Positions 34,029-42,731 of a DNA stretch of 45,630 nucleotides are shown here, one piece after another; position 1 is the first letter of the stretch, and each line of letters opens with the position of its first letter. Under the pieces are notes generated by a model, which was not told the DNA's origin, searched no databases, and worked only from the letters and a program-made list of their open reading frames with translations. The position numbers were made by a program, and so were the translations under genes. The DNA is from CAZUHK01 sp964620345. Its GTDB lineage: Bacteria > Planctomycetota > Phycisphaerae > Phycisphaerales > Zrk34. The stretch spans positions 1 to 45,630 of the forward strand of contig CAZUHK010000007.1 of NCBI GenBank assembly GCA_964620345.1. The letters run 5' to 3'.

Positions 34029-35039
34029 TCAGCGCATCAGCGCTTCGAGCCGGGCGATCCGTTCGGTCATCGGCGGGTGGGTCGCAAACGCGCTGGAGCG
34101 GTTCTGCCTGCCCCGGGCATTGAGGTAGGGATTGACGATGTACATGTGGGCGGTGGCCTTGTTGGCGTGCTCGAGCTTGGTGGTGTCGGCGCTGAGCTTG
34201 CGCAGGGCGTCGGCCAGGCCCTGGGGGTAGCGCGTCAGCTCGACCGCGCCGGCGTCGGCCAGGTACTCGCGCTGGCGGCTGACGGCGAACTGCATCAGCT
34301 TGGCCAGCAGCGGGGCGATGACCATCAGAAACACCACGATCACGAGGAGGACGATGACCGCCGCGCCGCCGCCCTTGCCCCCGCCGCGCCGCCCGCCGCC
34401 GGCGAATCGGCCAAACCGCAGCGAGTGAAGCATCACGTCCGCGGCCAGCACGATCAGCCCCACCAGCGTGGCGACCAGCATCGTCAGGCGGATGTCCAGG
34501 TGCCGCACATGGGCCATCTCGTGCGCCATCACGCCGGCCAACTCATCGCGGGTGAGCTTCTGCCGCAGGCCCGTGGTGATGGCGACCGCCGCGTGCTCGG
34601 GGCTGCGGCCGGTGGCGAAGGCGTTGAGCGCCGGCGAGTCGATCAGATAGACCTGCGGCATCGGCATCCCCGCGGCCAGGCGCAGCTCGTCGACGATGTT
34701 GAACAGTTGCGGGTCGTCGGGCTTTTCGATCTGTCGTGCGCCGCTGATGCGCAGCAGCGTCTTGCTGCCGCCGAAGTAGCTCCAGCCCCCGGCGATGCCG
34801 AACACGACCAGCCCCGCGACCGCGGCCAGCGCGATGCCCGTCGGGCTCGGGCCCCGACCGGTGTACATGATCAGCAACCCCAGCGCCACGGCCACCGCGA
34901 TCACCAGCAACCCCATGCCGATCACAAGCAGCGTGCTGTTGCGCCGATTCTTCGCGATCAGGTCGTGGAACGTCAGGTCCGACGGATAGGCGGAGATCGT
35001 CGATTGCCGATCGTCGATTGTCGATTTGTCGTTGGCCAT
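34029..35039 (-). CDS. M48-family zinc metalloprotease (HtpX-like)
   Basis: 336-aa membrane protease for quality control. N-terminal TM helices lie at about 35-60 and 65-90, and the catalytic HEMAH motif in RDELAGVMAHEMAHVRHLDIR (residues near 185). Two further TM helices surround a Gly-rich loop, and a downstream Glu ligand is in AVSRQREYLADAGAVEL. ATHPPMTERIARLEAL closes the domain. The start is ATG 35039, or GTG one codon earlier. Its first 20 codons (DKSTIDDRQSTIS) come from a repeat half of the inverted repeat at 34995-35095. The stop is about 50 nt before pyrH. Confidence 0.93.
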   Translation of the reverse strand: MANDKSTIDDRQSTISAYPSDLTFHDLIAKNRRNSTLLVIGMGLLVIAVAVALGLLIMYTGRGPSPTGIALAAVAGLVVFGIAGGWSYFGGSKTLLRISGARQIEKPDDPQLFNIVDELRLAAGMPMPQVYLIDSPALNAFATGRSPEHAAVAITTGLRQKLTRDELAGVMAHEMAHVRHLDIRLTMLVATLVGLIVLAADVMLHSLRFGRFAGGGRRGGGKGGGAAVIVLLVIVVFLMVIAPLLAKLMQFAVSRQREYLADAGAVELTRYPQGLADALRKLSADTTKLEHANKATAHMYIVNPYLNARGRQNRSSAFATHPPMTERIARLEALMR

Positions 35040-35095
35040 CACGTCTGAAGTCCATCTGCGGCCGCGGCCCGATCGAAAATCGGAAATCGACGATC
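34995..35095. repeat. imperfect inverted repeat around the M48 protease start
   Basis: Arms at about 34995-35020 (GATCGTCGATTGCCGATCGT...) and 35070-35095 (reverse complement begins GATCGTCGATTTCCGATTTT) match at about 22 of 26 positions. The ~50-nt loop contains the start codon. The unit CGATCGTCGATT is repeated within the arms. Confidence 0.65.
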
Positions 35096-35103
35096 GAAAA
35101 TGG

Positions 35104-35667
35104 TCAGAAGCTCACCTGCGGCGCGTCGCGCATCTCGGCGGTCTCGACCTCGAAGAACTCGCGCTGCTGGAAGCCGAACATGTTCGCGAAGATGTTCGAG
35201 GGAAAGCTCTGCACCTTGGTGTTGTACCGGCTGACGGTGTCGTTGTAGTGCTGGCGGGCGTAGCCGATCTTGTTCTCGGTGCTCACCAGCTCTTCCTGGA
35301 GTTGCATGAAGTTCTGGTTGGCCTTGAGGTCGGGGTAGGCCTCGGACAGCGCGAACAATTGCCGCAGGGCGCCGGAGAGCATGTTCTCGGCGATGCCCTG
35401 CTCCTGCACGCTCGAGGCGTCGATCGCCTGCTGGCGGGCCTTGGTCACGTTTTCGAGCGTTTCCCTCTCGTGCGAAGCGTAGCCCTTGACGGTCTGGACG
35501 AGGTTGGGGATCAGGTCGTAGCGACGCTTGAGCTGCACGTCGATCTGCGACCAGGCGTTCTCGCACTGGATGCGCAGCTTGACCAGCGCGTTGTAGATCC
35601 CCACAACCAACCCGACCAGGCCGAGCACAACGACCGCGACGACGATAAGGGTGATGATTGTGTCCAT
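35104..35667 (-). CDS. LemA-family protein
   Basis: 187 aa: N-terminal TM helix (residues 4-25, TLIVVAVVVLGLVGLVVGIY), then the LemA helical domain NALVKLRIQCENAWSQIDVQLKRRYDLIPNLVQTVKGYASHERETLENVTKAR, ALRQLFALSEAYPDLKANQNFMQLQEELVSTENKIGYARQHYNDTVSRYNTKVQSFPSNIFANMFGF. Function is poorly known. It is adjacent to the HtpX-like protease on the same strand, the recurrent LemA-HtpX pair in which the two are thought to cooperate. Confidence 0.93.
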   Translation of the reverse strand: MDTIITLIVVAVVVLGLVGLVVGIYNALVKLRIQCENAWSQIDVQLKRRYDLIPNLVQTVKGYASHERETLENVTKARQQAIDASSVQEQGIAENMLSGALRQLFALSEAYPDLKANQNFMQLQEELVSTENKIGYARQHYNDTVSRYNTKVQSFPSNIFANMFGFQQREFFEVETAEMRDAPQVSF

Positions 35668-35782
35668 GCGTGTTGCCCCTGAGTGAACGTGGCGGATGCT
35701 GGCACGGCGTATCGTAGCGGCCCGCACTATCGCAACGCTGCGCCGGGCGGTCAAGGCCGAGGCGGAATCGCGCCGTTGGGCG

Positions 35783-35788
35783 TAGACT
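35783..35788 (+). promoter_or_regulatory. -10 box 8 nt before the ribD start
   Basis: TAGACT precedes the GTG start codon by 8 nt, leaving no room for a ribosome-binding site. It is one of several such arrangements in the window. Confidence 0.4.
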
Positions 35789-35796
35789 GATCGTCC

Positions 35797-36927
35797 GTGG
35801 ACGAGCAACAGGCCATGCAGCGTGCGATCCGCCTGGCCCGGCGCGGCGCCGGTCATGTGGAGCCCAACCCGATGGTCGGGTGCGTGATCCTGCGCGGCGG
35901 CCGGGTCGTCGGCGAGGGCTGGCACCGGCGCTTCGGGGGGCCGCACGCGGAGGTCCAGGCCCTGCGCGCCGCCGCCGCCGGGGCCGGGGCGCGGGGCGCG
36001 ACCGCGGTGGTCACCCTCGAGCCGTGCGATCACACCGGCAAGACCCCGCCGTGTACCGCCGCGCTGATCGAGGCCGGCGTGACGCGGGTGGTCGTCGGCT
36101 CGCGCGATCCGCACCCCGCCGGCGGTGGGGGGGCGGCGACGCTGCGCCGGGCGGGCATCGACGTGGTCATCGGTGTGCGGGCCGAGCAGGCCGGCGAACT
36201 GATCGCGCCGTTCGTCAAGCGCACCGTCGAAGGCCTGCCCTACACGATCCTCAAGTGGGCCGCGACGCTCGATGGCGCGACCGCCACGGCGAGCGGCGAC
36301 AGCCAGTGGATCAGCAACGACCGCTGTCGCCGATATGTGCATCGGCTGCGCGGGCGGGTCGATGCGATCCTTGTGGGCATCGCCACCGCCCTGGCCGACA
36401 ACCCCCAGCTCACCGCCCGGGGGGTGCGGGCCCGGCGCATCGCCCGGCGGGTGGTGATCGACCCCCGCGCCCGCCTGCCGCTGGACAGCCGGCTGATCGC
36501 CACGCTCGACCAGGCCCCGCTGACGCTGGCGATCGATCAGGCCCGGCTCGACCGCGGCGGCCGCAAGCTCGATCAGCTCCGCGAGCGCGGCGTCGAACTG
36601 GTCGGCCTGCCGCCGGGCAAGGGGCGGGGCGACCGGCCGCTGCGGCCCCTGCTCGAGCACCTCGCGGCCGAACACGCCGCGACCAACCTGCTGGTCGAAG
36701 GCGGCGCCCGAACCGCCGGGGCGCTGGTCGATCAGGGGCTGGCCGACGAGATTCTCGCGTTCATCGCCCCCAAGCTGCTGGCCGACGGCACGGGCCTGCC
36801 GCCACTGCGTCGGCCCACGAATCCCGCCCGCCATCGGCTGATCGCCGACTGCCGGGGCCTGAAACTGCTCTCGCTGCGACGCATCGACGGCGATGCGCTG
36901 GCCCGATATCGCGTGAAAAACGCCTGA
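35797..36927 (+). CDS. ribD: bifunctional riboflavin deaminase/reductase
   Basis: 376 aa, riboflavin pathway. The N-terminal deaminase (1-145) carries the zinc site: HAEVQAL (catalytic His and Glu) and LEPCDHTGKTPPCTAALIEAGV (two Cys). The C-terminal reductase (about 150-370) has YTILKWAATLDGATATASGDSQWISN, RGRVDAILVGIATALADNPQLTAR, RVVIDPRARLP and LLVEGGARTAGALVDQGLADEI. The start is GTG 35797; ATG 35815 would lose conserved residues. Other rib genes are not in the window. Confidence 0.96.
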   Translation: MDEQQAMQRAIRLARRGAGHVEPNPMVGCVILRGGRVVGEGWHRRFGGPHAEVQALRAAAAGAGARGATAVVTLEPCDHTGKTPPCTAALIEAGVTRVVVGSRDPHPAGGGGAATLRRAGIDVVIGVRAEQAGELIAPFVKRTVEGLPYTILKWAATLDGATATASGDSQWISNDRCRRYVHRLRGRVDAILVGIATALADNPQLTARGVRARRIARRVVIDPRARLPLDSRLIATLDQAPLTLAIDQARLDRGGRKLDQLRERGVELVGLPPGKGRGDRPLRPLLEHLAAEHAATNLLVEGGARTAGALVDQGLADEILAFIAPKLLADGTGLPPLRRPTNPARHRLIADCRGLKLLSLRRIDGDALARYRVKNA

Positions 36928-36993
36928 AGTGTAAGTTTTGTTAAGCGCGATCGTCAGCCGCGAAAAAATCTTCAAAAAACCCCAGGATTCAGC

Positions 36994-37021
36994 TTGCATC
37001 CGGCCAATCATGGCGCATAAT
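36994..37021 (+). promoter_or_regulatory. promoter for the PEP-CTERM gene
   Basis: TTGCAT (36994-36999), a 16-nt spacer and CATAAT (37016-37021) give a plausible sigma-70 promoter. It leaves a ~170-nt leader before ATG 37197, with a small hairpin (CCAGC/GCTGG, 37027-37051). Confidence 0.5.
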
Positions 37022-37196
37022 GGGGACGTGCCAGCGGGAAGCTGGTACACGGATACGGGAATCGAGAGAGGGTCACGCTTGTGAGAGAGCGTCCCCGCCC
37101 AAATCCGTCGAAGAAGAGACCAGAGTCATGTTGTCGCGTGCATGAGCCGATGCTCAGTAAGCGGCAACGCAACCACCGAAAGGGCGGGAAGAGAAT

Positions 37197-37943
37197 ATGA
37201 GCATTCTGAAGATTCGGAACATTGTCGCTGTCGTCATCGTGTCCGGCTTTCTGTCCGTCGCGTCGGCGCAGGCCGACCCGTTCGTCTGGGTGCCGGGTCA
37301 ATCAGACCCGATCACCATCGGCGAACTCCAAAATGAACACATGTCGCAGATCCTGGTCGGCGACAAGCTGTTTACCTTTGACGACGTTCAGACCGTTGTC
37401 GATCCTGGCGAACAGCAAACGCTGACCGCGCCGACCGCGGCGACGATCGCGGTTGCCGGCGTCGAGGTCGAAGGCAACTTCGGTCTGCGATTCAACGGCG
37501 GCTGGTCCGCGGCCGTCGGCCAGTCGATCAACACGACCATCCGATTCTCCGTGGAAGCGACCGCGGAAAACTTCTACATCACCGACGCTCACCTCTGGAT
37601 GAGCGGTTCGGGCGTGATCGGTGATGGCCAGGTCAACATGATCGAAAACGTCTTCGCGAACGATCCGTCCCAGACCTCCACGCCCGACCGCGTGGGCGAC
37701 ATGGCCGTGAACGATTCGGAGGACTTCGTCGTGCTCTCCGATGTCTCCTTCTTCGATCCGCTCAAGAAGGTGTGGGTCGTCAAAGACATCACGGTTCGCG
37801 ACATCGAATCGTCGAACGACCCCGGTGTGGCGCACCTCAGCGAGTTCTACCAGACCTTCAGCCAAGTGCCCGAGCCCGCGTCGCTCGCGCTGGTCGGTCT
37901 GGGCACGGTCGCCCTGCTCGGCGGTCGCCGGCGCCGCGGCTGA
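37197..37943 (+). CDS. PEP-CTERM exported protein
   Basis: 248 aa. Signal peptide at residues 1-27 (VAVVIVSGFLSVASAQA), then a beta-rich extracytoplasmic domain with no named family (FGLRFNGGWSAAVGQSINTTIRFSVEATAENFYI, DMAVNDSEDFVVLSDVSFFDPLKKVWVVKDITVRDIESS). The PEP-CTERM sorting tail is at about 224-248: VPEPASLALVGLGTVALL followed by GGRRRRG. Such tails are removed or anchored by exosortase, which is not in the window. GGAAGAG is the ribosome-binding site. Confidence 0.9.
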   Translation: MSILKIRNIVAVVIVSGFLSVASAQADPFVWVPGQSDPITIGELQNEHMSQILVGDKLFTFDDVQTVVDPGEQQTLTAPTAATIAVAGVEVEGNFGLRFNGGWSAAVGQSINTTIRFSVEATAENFYITDAHLWMSGSGVIGDGQVNMIENVFANDPSQTSTPDRVGDMAVNDSEDFVVLSDVSFFDPLKKVWVVKDITVRDIESSNDPGVAHLSEFYQTFSQVPEPASLALVGLGTVALLGGRRRRG

Positions 37944-37974
37944 ATCTCGCACGACGCAACCCACGAATCCAACG

Positions 37975-38007
37975 CAGCCCCGGCTTATGAGTCGGGGCTG
38001 TTTCTTT
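37975..38007 (+). terminator. intrinsic terminator after the PEP-CTERM gene
   Basis: An 8-bp perfect stem CAGCCCCG/CGGGGCTG (37975-37982 with 37993-38000) with a 10-nt loop is followed by TTTCTTT. Confidence 0.88.
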
Positions 38008-38039
38008 AACCGGCGGTGGTTTGCGTGGCGGTGGGTGGT

Positions 38040-39017
38040 TCAGCAGGAGCGGATCAGCGTCGCCGGGTCCAGCCCGAGTTGTTGAATCACCGGCTGAATA
38101 TCGCGAAGAAAACGCCGGCCGTCGGTCGTGTACCCGGCGGTGGGGCGCAGCGTCGGGGCGTGGGCCCGCCAGTAAGCGTTGAAGCGGCTCATCAGAAGCT
38201 CGCGCAGATACTTGGCGGTCATGCTCGCCAGGGCCACGGGCAGGTGGGCGGCCTCGCTGTCGGTCTGAACGATCACCCGCATCGCCCGATCGCGCTCGAC
38301 GATGCGATAGGCGCTGCACAGCGGCGACTCGCCCAGCACGTCCACCGCCGCGGCGTCGAACTCCAGCGCCAGGTCGTCGCGGTAGTGCTGCCGACCACCC
38401 TGGCGATCGAGCACGACGATCGGCTCGTGCTCGCCGAACTGCTGCCAGATGTGCCGCAGGTGCCCGGCGATGAACGTCCAACTGCACCGGGCCTTGCTGC
38501 GCGTGGCCTGGACCATGTGGTTGAAGCGGTCTTCGTAAAGGATCGCGGCGTTGATCGACGCGAGCTTCACCGCGCCCGCCTCGGCGGCGCGGCGCACCTG
38601 GGAGCGTGCGATGGTCAGCCGACCCGAATCCATCGCGTGCGGCAGCGTCGGGCCGCCCACTTCATCCAGGTACCACAACTGATCGGGCTGCCGGCTGGCT
38701 GCGTCGTACGCCACCGCCGCGAGCAGGTCGTCCAGCCGACCCGGCTCGCACCCGGCCAGCGATGCGAACGCCAGCACGCCCCGCTCCAGGTGCCCCAGGC
38801 CCTTGGCCGGCGTGTAGAGCTGCTTGGAATCGCTCACCGCGACACGCCGCCGCTTGTCCGACGCCTTGCGGCAGACCGCCTTGCTCAACGCCCGCCACAG
38901 GCACGGCGGCTGCTCCGAACGCTCGGCGTCGGCCAGCACAAACACCGACCGCGCGATCACCAGCGGCCCGAACATCGGCCCGTACCCCGCCTCGTCGATC
39001 CCCGCGTAAACAAGCAT
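38040..39017 (-). CDS. RNase HII/HIII-like protein
   Basis: 325 aa, longer than RNase HII (about 200-250). The fold begins with YAGIDEAGYGPMFGPLVIA, corresponding to the DEAGRGPLAGPV active-site loop of RNase HII; the family's GRG is GYG here. VSDSKQLY follows (compare NDSKKL). Further carboxylates are in EPIVVLDRQGGR and VIVQTDSEAAHLPVALASMTAKYLRELLM (compare the KGD...AAASI.AK..RD.LM helix). All four catalytic acids appear kept. An insertion of about 80 residues lies in the middle. It may be a second RNase H-type enzyme or have altered specificity. A perfect TATAAT lies 6 nt before the ATG (leaderless). Confidence 0.78.
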   Translation of the reverse strand: MLVYAGIDEAGYGPMFGPLVIARSVFVLADAERSEQPPCLWRALSKAVCRKASDKRRRVAVSDSKQLYTPAKGLGHLERGVLAFASLAGCEPGRLDDLLAAVAYDAASRQPDQLWYLDEVGGPTLPHAMDSGRLTIARSQVRRAAEAGAVKLASINAAILYEDRFNHMVQATRSKARCSWTFIAGHLRHIWQQFGEHEPIVVLDRQGGRQHYRDDLALEFDAAAVDVLGESPLCSAYRIVERDRAMRVIVQTDSEAAHLPVALASMTAKYLRELLMSRFNAYWRAHAPTLRPTAGYTTDGRRFLRDIQPVIQQLGLDPATLIRSC

Positions 39018-39034
39018 GGCGCGATTATACGGAA

Positions 39035-39063
39035 TTGGTCGCCGCGTCCGGCCGCCCTATCAT
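39035..39063 (+). promoter_or_regulatory. promoter directly before mnmA (leaderless type)
   Basis: TTGGTC (39035-39040), a 17-nt spacer and TATCAT (39058-39063) end 6 nt before ATG 39070. The divergent RNase HII-like gene has TATAAT on the opposite strand (39024-39029), so two leaderless promoters share about 50 bp. Confidence 0.6.
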
Positions 39064-39069
39064 CGTGGC

Positions 39070-40218
39070 ATGGTCGCCAAGCCCAAAGTGTTGCTCGCGA
39101 TGTCCGGCGGGGTGGATTCGTCCGTCGCCGCGGCGCTGCTGAAGCGCGACGGTTACGACGTGGTCGGCTGCTTCATGCGCCTCGGCAGCCCCGGCGAAAA
39201 GCTCATCGAGGGCCTGCACACGCCCGACGAGGCCGAGGCATGTGATCCCACTTCCGGGGGCGTCAAGATCGGCAAGCAGGGCTGCTGCTCGATCAACGAT
39301 GCCAAGGACGCGCAGTTTGTCGCGGCCCGGCTGGACATCCCGTTCTACGTGCTCAACTTCAAGCGCGACTTCGGCCGGATCATCCGGTACTTCACCGATG
39401 AATACAACGCCGGCCGCACCCCCAACCCCTGCGTGCGGTGCAACGACTGGCTGAAGTTCGGCAAGCTGGCCGACTACGCCCGCTCGATCGGCGCCGACTT
39501 CGTCGCCAGCGGCCACTACGCCCGGCTCGAGCATCACCAGGACGGGCCGCGGCTGCTGCGCGGCGTCGATCACGGCAAGGATCAGAGCTATGTGCTGTTC
39601 GGCGCCAAGCGCGATGAACTGCGGCGCACGCTGTTCCCCGTCGGCGGGTATCGCAAGGATGAGATTCGCCGGATGGCGCGCCACTTCGACCTGCCGGTGT
39701 TCGACAAGCCCGACAGCCAGGAGATCTGCTTCGTGCCGTCGAACAACTACATGGACGTGGTCGGCAAGGTCAGCGCCGATCGCGTGCAGCCCGGCAGCAT
39801 CGTCGACGCCCAGGGCCACACGCTCGGCGAGCACCCCGGCCACCAGCACTTCACCATCGGCCAGCGGCGGGGCCTGCGCATCGCCGCCGACCGGCCGCTG
39901 TACGTCATCGGCAAAGACGCGGCGAGCAACACCCTCACCGTCGGCCCGCGCGAGCGGCTGCAAAGCGCCGGCCTGATCGCCGACCAGGCCAACTGGCTGA
40001 TCGCCCCGCCGACCACCCCGCGCCACTGCATGGTGAAGATCCGCTACAACGCCGACCTCGTGCCCGCGACCGTCCAGGCCATCGCCGACGATGAACTGCG
40101 CGTCACATTCACCGACCCTCAGGACGCGATCGCCCCGGGCCAGGCGGTGGTGTGCTACGCCGGTGACCGCGTGCTGGGCGGCGGATGGATACGCGAAGCG
40201 ATCACCGCGGGGCAATGA
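39070..40218 (+). CDS. mnmA: tRNA-specific 2-thiouridylase
   Basis: Makes the 2-thiouridine at U34 of tRNA-Lys, tRNA-Glu and tRNA-Gln; a tRNA-Gln(TTG) target is in this window. 382 aa. P-loop VLLAMSGGVDSSVAAALL; catalytic Cys in NPCVRCNDWLKF and the second in DSQEICFVPSN; ATP-binding ASGHYARL; C-terminal HFTIGQRRGLRI and KIRYNADLVPATV barrel. Between residues 40 and 80 there is an insertion (GSPGEKLIEGLHTPDEAEACDPTSGG) relative to the E. coli enzyme. Confidence 0.95.
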   Translation: MVAKPKVLLAMSGGVDSSVAAALLKRDGYDVVGCFMRLGSPGEKLIEGLHTPDEAEACDPTSGGVKIGKQGCCSINDAKDAQFVAARLDIPFYVLNFKRDFGRIIRYFTDEYNAGRTPNPCVRCNDWLKFGKLADYARSIGADFVASGHYARLEHHQDGPRLLRGVDHGKDQSYVLFGAKRDELRRTLFPVGGYRKDEIRRMARHFDLPVFDKPDSQEICFVPSNNYMDVVGKVSADRVQPGSIVDAQGHTLGEHPGHQHFTIGQRRGLRIAADRPLYVIGKDAASNTLTVGPRERLQSAGLIADQANWLIAPPTTPRHCMVKIRYNADLVPATVQAIADDELRVTFTDPQDAIAPGQAVVCYAGDRVLGGGWIREAITAGQ

Positions 40219-40312
40219 ACGGGCGAACGTGCGTATCGGTGCGTGACCCGAAGCGACGCTGCTCACCCGAGGCAACGCTGCGCTGCGCCTCGGCTTGGGG
40301 CGGTCGGCGCAT

Positions 40313-40350
40313 AAAAAGGGGGCGTCTGGCGGGGAAGGACCAGACGCCCC
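40313..40350 (-). terminator. intrinsic terminator for the DHS-like transcript
   Basis: Perfect 11-bp stem GGGGCGTCTGG/CCAGACGCCCC (40319-40329 with 40340-40350) and a 10-nt loop. Read on the minus strand it is followed by TTTTT (complement of 40313-40317). It is the last of the four hairpins in that direction. Confidence 0.75.
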
Positions 40351-40463
40351 GGGGGGTTACGTGTCGCCACGGGGTCGGGGCGGCACGACGGGGCGATCAG
40401 GGGGGAGGGCTGATCACCCCAACGGCGAGGCGGGTCGGGGGGGAGACGGGTTGCCTCGCCGTT
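40319..40463. ncRNA. array of four tandem hairpins (candidate structured RNA)
   Basis: Stems: 11 bp (40319-40329/40340-40350); 8 bp with one G-U (40361-40368/40379-40386); 10 bp with one mismatch (40390-40400/40410-40420); 11 bp (40421-40431/40453-40463). Plus-strand loops are G-rich (GGGGAAGG, CGGGGTCGG, GGGGGAGGG, and a 21-nt loop with a seven-G run). Hairpins 3 and 4 abut. The strand is unresolved. It may be a 3' UTR structure of the DHS-like gene, an independent small RNA or a G-quadruplex former. Confidence 0.4.
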
Positions 40464-40647
40464 TAATCATACGCTCATTTTCGGGTTGGGTTCGGGTCAT
40501 GGCCAGCGCCGCTTTCAGCCGCGTCACTAACCTTTACGATGCCGAACTTGCCCCTTGGGTTTCATAATGATTGGCGATCTGACGACGAAAATCGACGCCT
40601 GTTCAGGGGATTCGCAGAAGATTCCCACAATCAGGTGACCGCCGCGC

Positions 40648-41718
<1,071 letters not shown>

Positions 41719-41968
41719 GCGAAATGCCCGCCCCCGTCAATCCACCTCGCGCCCGCCAAGCCGCGCCCCCGCCCCCTCGACCGCTCGACACAAAGCAACC
41801 CCCGGGCCGAACAGGATTCGCATGTCCCCTGTTTCTTGCCGGGGTGGTTCTCTGAGGCTTTCGTACCGCGGGGCGACTGCACNNNNNNNNNNGGGGTGGT
41901 TTGCCGTGCGCTAGAGCTTTGCCGGGGACGCCGGGCGAAAGCTCAATGCCCGGCTTGTGGGCGTGGTT
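41719..41968. other. intergenic region containing an assembly gap
   Basis: 250 bp with 10 N at 41883-41892. Both gap edges carry GGGGTGGTT (near 41841 and from 41893), so the join may fall in a repeat. A 7-bp hairpin GCCGGGC/GCCCGGC (41930-41954) lies after the next PEP-CTERM gene. No protein gene is visible. Confidence 0.6.
41883..41892. other. assembly gap (10 N)
   Basis: A scaffold join; adjacency of the DHS-like gene and the PEP-CTERM genes beyond is not established. Confidence 1.
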
Positions 41969-42631
41969 TCAAGCTCGCCGACGGCGCCCAAGCAGCGACA
42001 TCGCGCCCAGGCCCAGCAGGGCGAGCGACGCGGGTTCGGGGGCGCCGGTGGTCGCGCTGTCGAGGAAGATGTCGATCTCCGGGAGGTCGGACATGCCGCT
42101 GGCGTCGAGGTCGAAGTTGGTGATCTTCAGCAGGCCCAGGCCCGGCTGGCCGAACGCGCTGACGTCGACGCCGGCGAAGGTCGCGGCGTCGAAGCTGGTC
42201 ATGCTCAGGTCGGCGAAGACGTTAAATTTCGCCGCGGCCAGGTCCACGATCGCCTCGGCGCGGGGCAGGACCGACGCGGAGAACACGTCGCCGTTGGTCA
42301 GCGTCAGCACCACGTCGCCGCCGCTGACGATGTCGCCGTTGTCGATCACCAGCGAGCCGGCAAGCGAGGCGATGTCTGCGGTGGACAGGAAGCTGAAGCC
42401 GCCCGCGCTGTCATTGCGAAGGGTGGTGAGCGTGGTGGTGGACGTGAGGTCGAAGCTCAGCGTGCCGGTGTAGGACTCGGACATCGGCGTGGCGGTGCCG
42501 GTGATCTTGGGCGGGTTGATGCGCAGCTCGACGAGGTCGGCGTGGCTGGTCGGGGCCGCGGTAAGGCACAGGCCCAAGACGAGCGCGACCACGGCGGTGC
42601 GAACGGTGCGACGGGGAGAACGGGGTTGCAT
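41969..42631 (-). CDS. PEP-CTERM exported protein
   Basis: 220 aa. Signal peptide (residues 12-31, ALVLGLCLTAAPTSHA). The mature part is rich in Ser, Thr and Ala and in beta strands (TPMSESYTGTLSFDLTSTTTLTTLRND, SGGDVVLTLTNGDVFSASVL, EIDIFLDSATTG). The tail at about 198-220 is APEPASLALLGLGAMSLLGRRRRA, the canonical PEP-CTERM signal. No other domain is recognised. It lies beside a second exported anchor-tail gene 100 nt upstream on the same strand. Confidence 0.88.
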   Translation of the reverse strand: MQPRSPRRTVRTAVVALVLGLCLTAAPTSHADLVELRINPPKITGTATPMSESYTGTLSFDLTSTTTLTTLRNDSAGGFSFLSTADIASLAGSLVIDNGDIVSGGDVVLTLTNGDVFSASVLPRAEAIVDLAAAKFNVFADLSMTSFDAATFAGVDVSAFGQPGLGLLKITNFDLDASGMSDLPEIDIFLDSATTGAPEPASLALLGLGAMSLLGRRRRA

Positions 42632-42731
42632 ACATCAAACTCCTGGTAGATTTCCTGCGTTCGGTCGCCCGGCGGCAACAATCCGCCGCGGCGATTAGCA
42701 CTCTCTGACTTCCCAGGATCGATCGCGTCTG

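Larger units (their letters stand above)
40219..40647. other. intergenic region with four adjacent hairpins
   Basis: 429 bp between mnmA and the convergent DHS-like gene. No credible protein frame is seen: the ATG frame at 40295 is low complexity and ends without conserved features. It contains the G-rich hairpin array described separately, then a stretch of mixed composition (40470-40647) with no recognised signal. Confidence 0.6.

Noticed and set aside
37022..37196. Possible riboswitch in the PEP-CTERM gene leader
   Set aside because: The leader is long and has one small hairpin, but I could not match any known riboswitch consensus.
40295..40567. 90-aa frame across the hairpin array
   Set aside because: Low-complexity G/R translation of the hairpin region, with no conserved features.
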